NCBI GenBank assembly: GCA_017559615.1
Contig: JAFYRB010000087.1
Span: 31,557 to 95,556, forward strand
Length of the DNA stretch: 64,000 nt
Source of the DNA: Alistipes sp.
Lineage (GTDB): Bacteria > Bacteroidota > Bacteroidia > Bacteroidales > Rikenellaceae
Direction of reading: 5' to 3'
Of the stretch, positions 63,803 to 64,000 are shown one piece after another. How positions within the stretch are numbered: position 1 is the stretch's first letter; every line of letters starts with the position of its first letter. The position numbers and the translations under genes are program-made. A model generated the notes under the pieces. That model was not told the origin of the DNA, made no database searches, and worked only from the letters and a program-made list of their open reading frames with translations.

Positions 63803-63838
63803 CAAAAAAAAGAGTCAATCCACTTTGGACTGACTCTT
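63803..63838 (-). terminator. Terminator of rpmE
   Basis: AGAGTCA (63811-63817) and TGACTCT (63831-63837), with inner CCA/TGG pairs, followed on the minus strand by eight Ts. Confidence 0.85.
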
Positions 63839-63859
63839 ACTTTGCGAACCAAGTAACTA

Positions 63860-64000
63860 TTACTTGTTCTTCTTATCGTAGCGCTTTGCGTAACGGCTCA
63901 TAAACTTATCCACACGACCTGCGGTATCTACCAACTTCATCTTACCTGTGTAGAATGGGTGAGATGTGTTAGAGATTTCCATCTTATACACGGGATAGGT
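63860..64000 (-). CDS. rpmE: 50S ribosomal protein bL31, C-terminal part (start beyond the right edge)
   Basis: The last 46 codons plus stop are present. They read [20 protein letters not shown], then [18 protein letters not shown] and a Lys-rich end, which is the zinc-independent (type B) form of bL31. The 5' part lies outside the window. It is followed by a strong terminator. Confidence 0.95.
   Translation of the reverse strand, partial: TYPVYKMEISNTSHPFYTGKMKLVDTAGRVDKFMSRYAKRYDKKNK

Overview
The window is a stretch of chromosome from a member of the Bacteroidales. The evidence is a complete SusC/SusD-type polysaccharide utilisation locus (PUL), Bacteroidetes promoters of the form TTTG-N20-TAnnTTTG, a general lack of Shine-Dalgarno sequences, a Porin_10-type outer-membrane protein, LytS/LytTR regulators and many lipoprotein signal peptides. 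Moderate-to-high GC and the gene content would suit a Rikenellaceae/Alistipes-like genome, but that placement is a guess. I saw no mobile element, CRISPR array, rRNA or tRNA.

Layout. 1-6060 (-): histidine degradation operon (Dabb protein, ftcD, hutU, hutH, start of hutI), taking histidine to glutamate with transfer of the formimino group to folate. 6283-8541 (+): an AT-rich orphan lipoprotein, then an NfeD/SPFH pair. 8593-16096 (-): six-gene housekeeping operon dapB-lepB-yigZ-uvrA-M16 peptidase-O-methyltransferase. 16210-20102 (+): an amidase-like secreted protein and a BASS transporter. 20163-20624 (-): a small exported coiled-coil protein. 20738-37516 (-): nine-gene alpha-glucan PUL (MFS transporter, SusC, SusD, a large multi-module SusE/F, GH53, four GH13 enzymes). 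37517-38065: a 549-bp regulatory gap. 38066-43915 (+): LytS/LytTR two-component system, then a Wza-like/Wzc-like/HAD polysaccharide-export module. 43967-47615 (-): pssA, porin, lytic transglycosylase. 47744-54798 (+): manC, lon, ubiD-like, HhH protein, rpsU. 55003-59088 (-): proS and an S9 peptidase. 59217-63693 (-): an uncharacterised four-gene envelope cassette headed by a stand-alone LytTR regulator. 63860-64000 (-): the 3' end of rpmE (L31).

Most notable findings. (1) Two pairs of 9-bp direct repeats (GTATGAAAT, 12-bp spacer, 21-bp period) lie upstream of the LytTR gene and again upstream of the lipoprotein gene in the same cassette. This is the architecture expected of LytTR operators, and it ties an uncharacterised phosphodiester-glycosidase-like protein, a TIM-barrel-like lipoprotein and a large helical-repeat protein to one regulator. 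(2) A 10-bp perfect inverted repeat buries the start codon of the Wza-like export gene in a hairpin. (3) The rpsU mRNA has a leader of three consecutive stem-loops, and an AGGAGG lies just inside the coding sequence. (4) The PUL contains strong intercistronic hairpins, which suggests its genes are expressed at different levels.

Gene calls rest on reading the protein sequences and motifs by eye. No database search was run.
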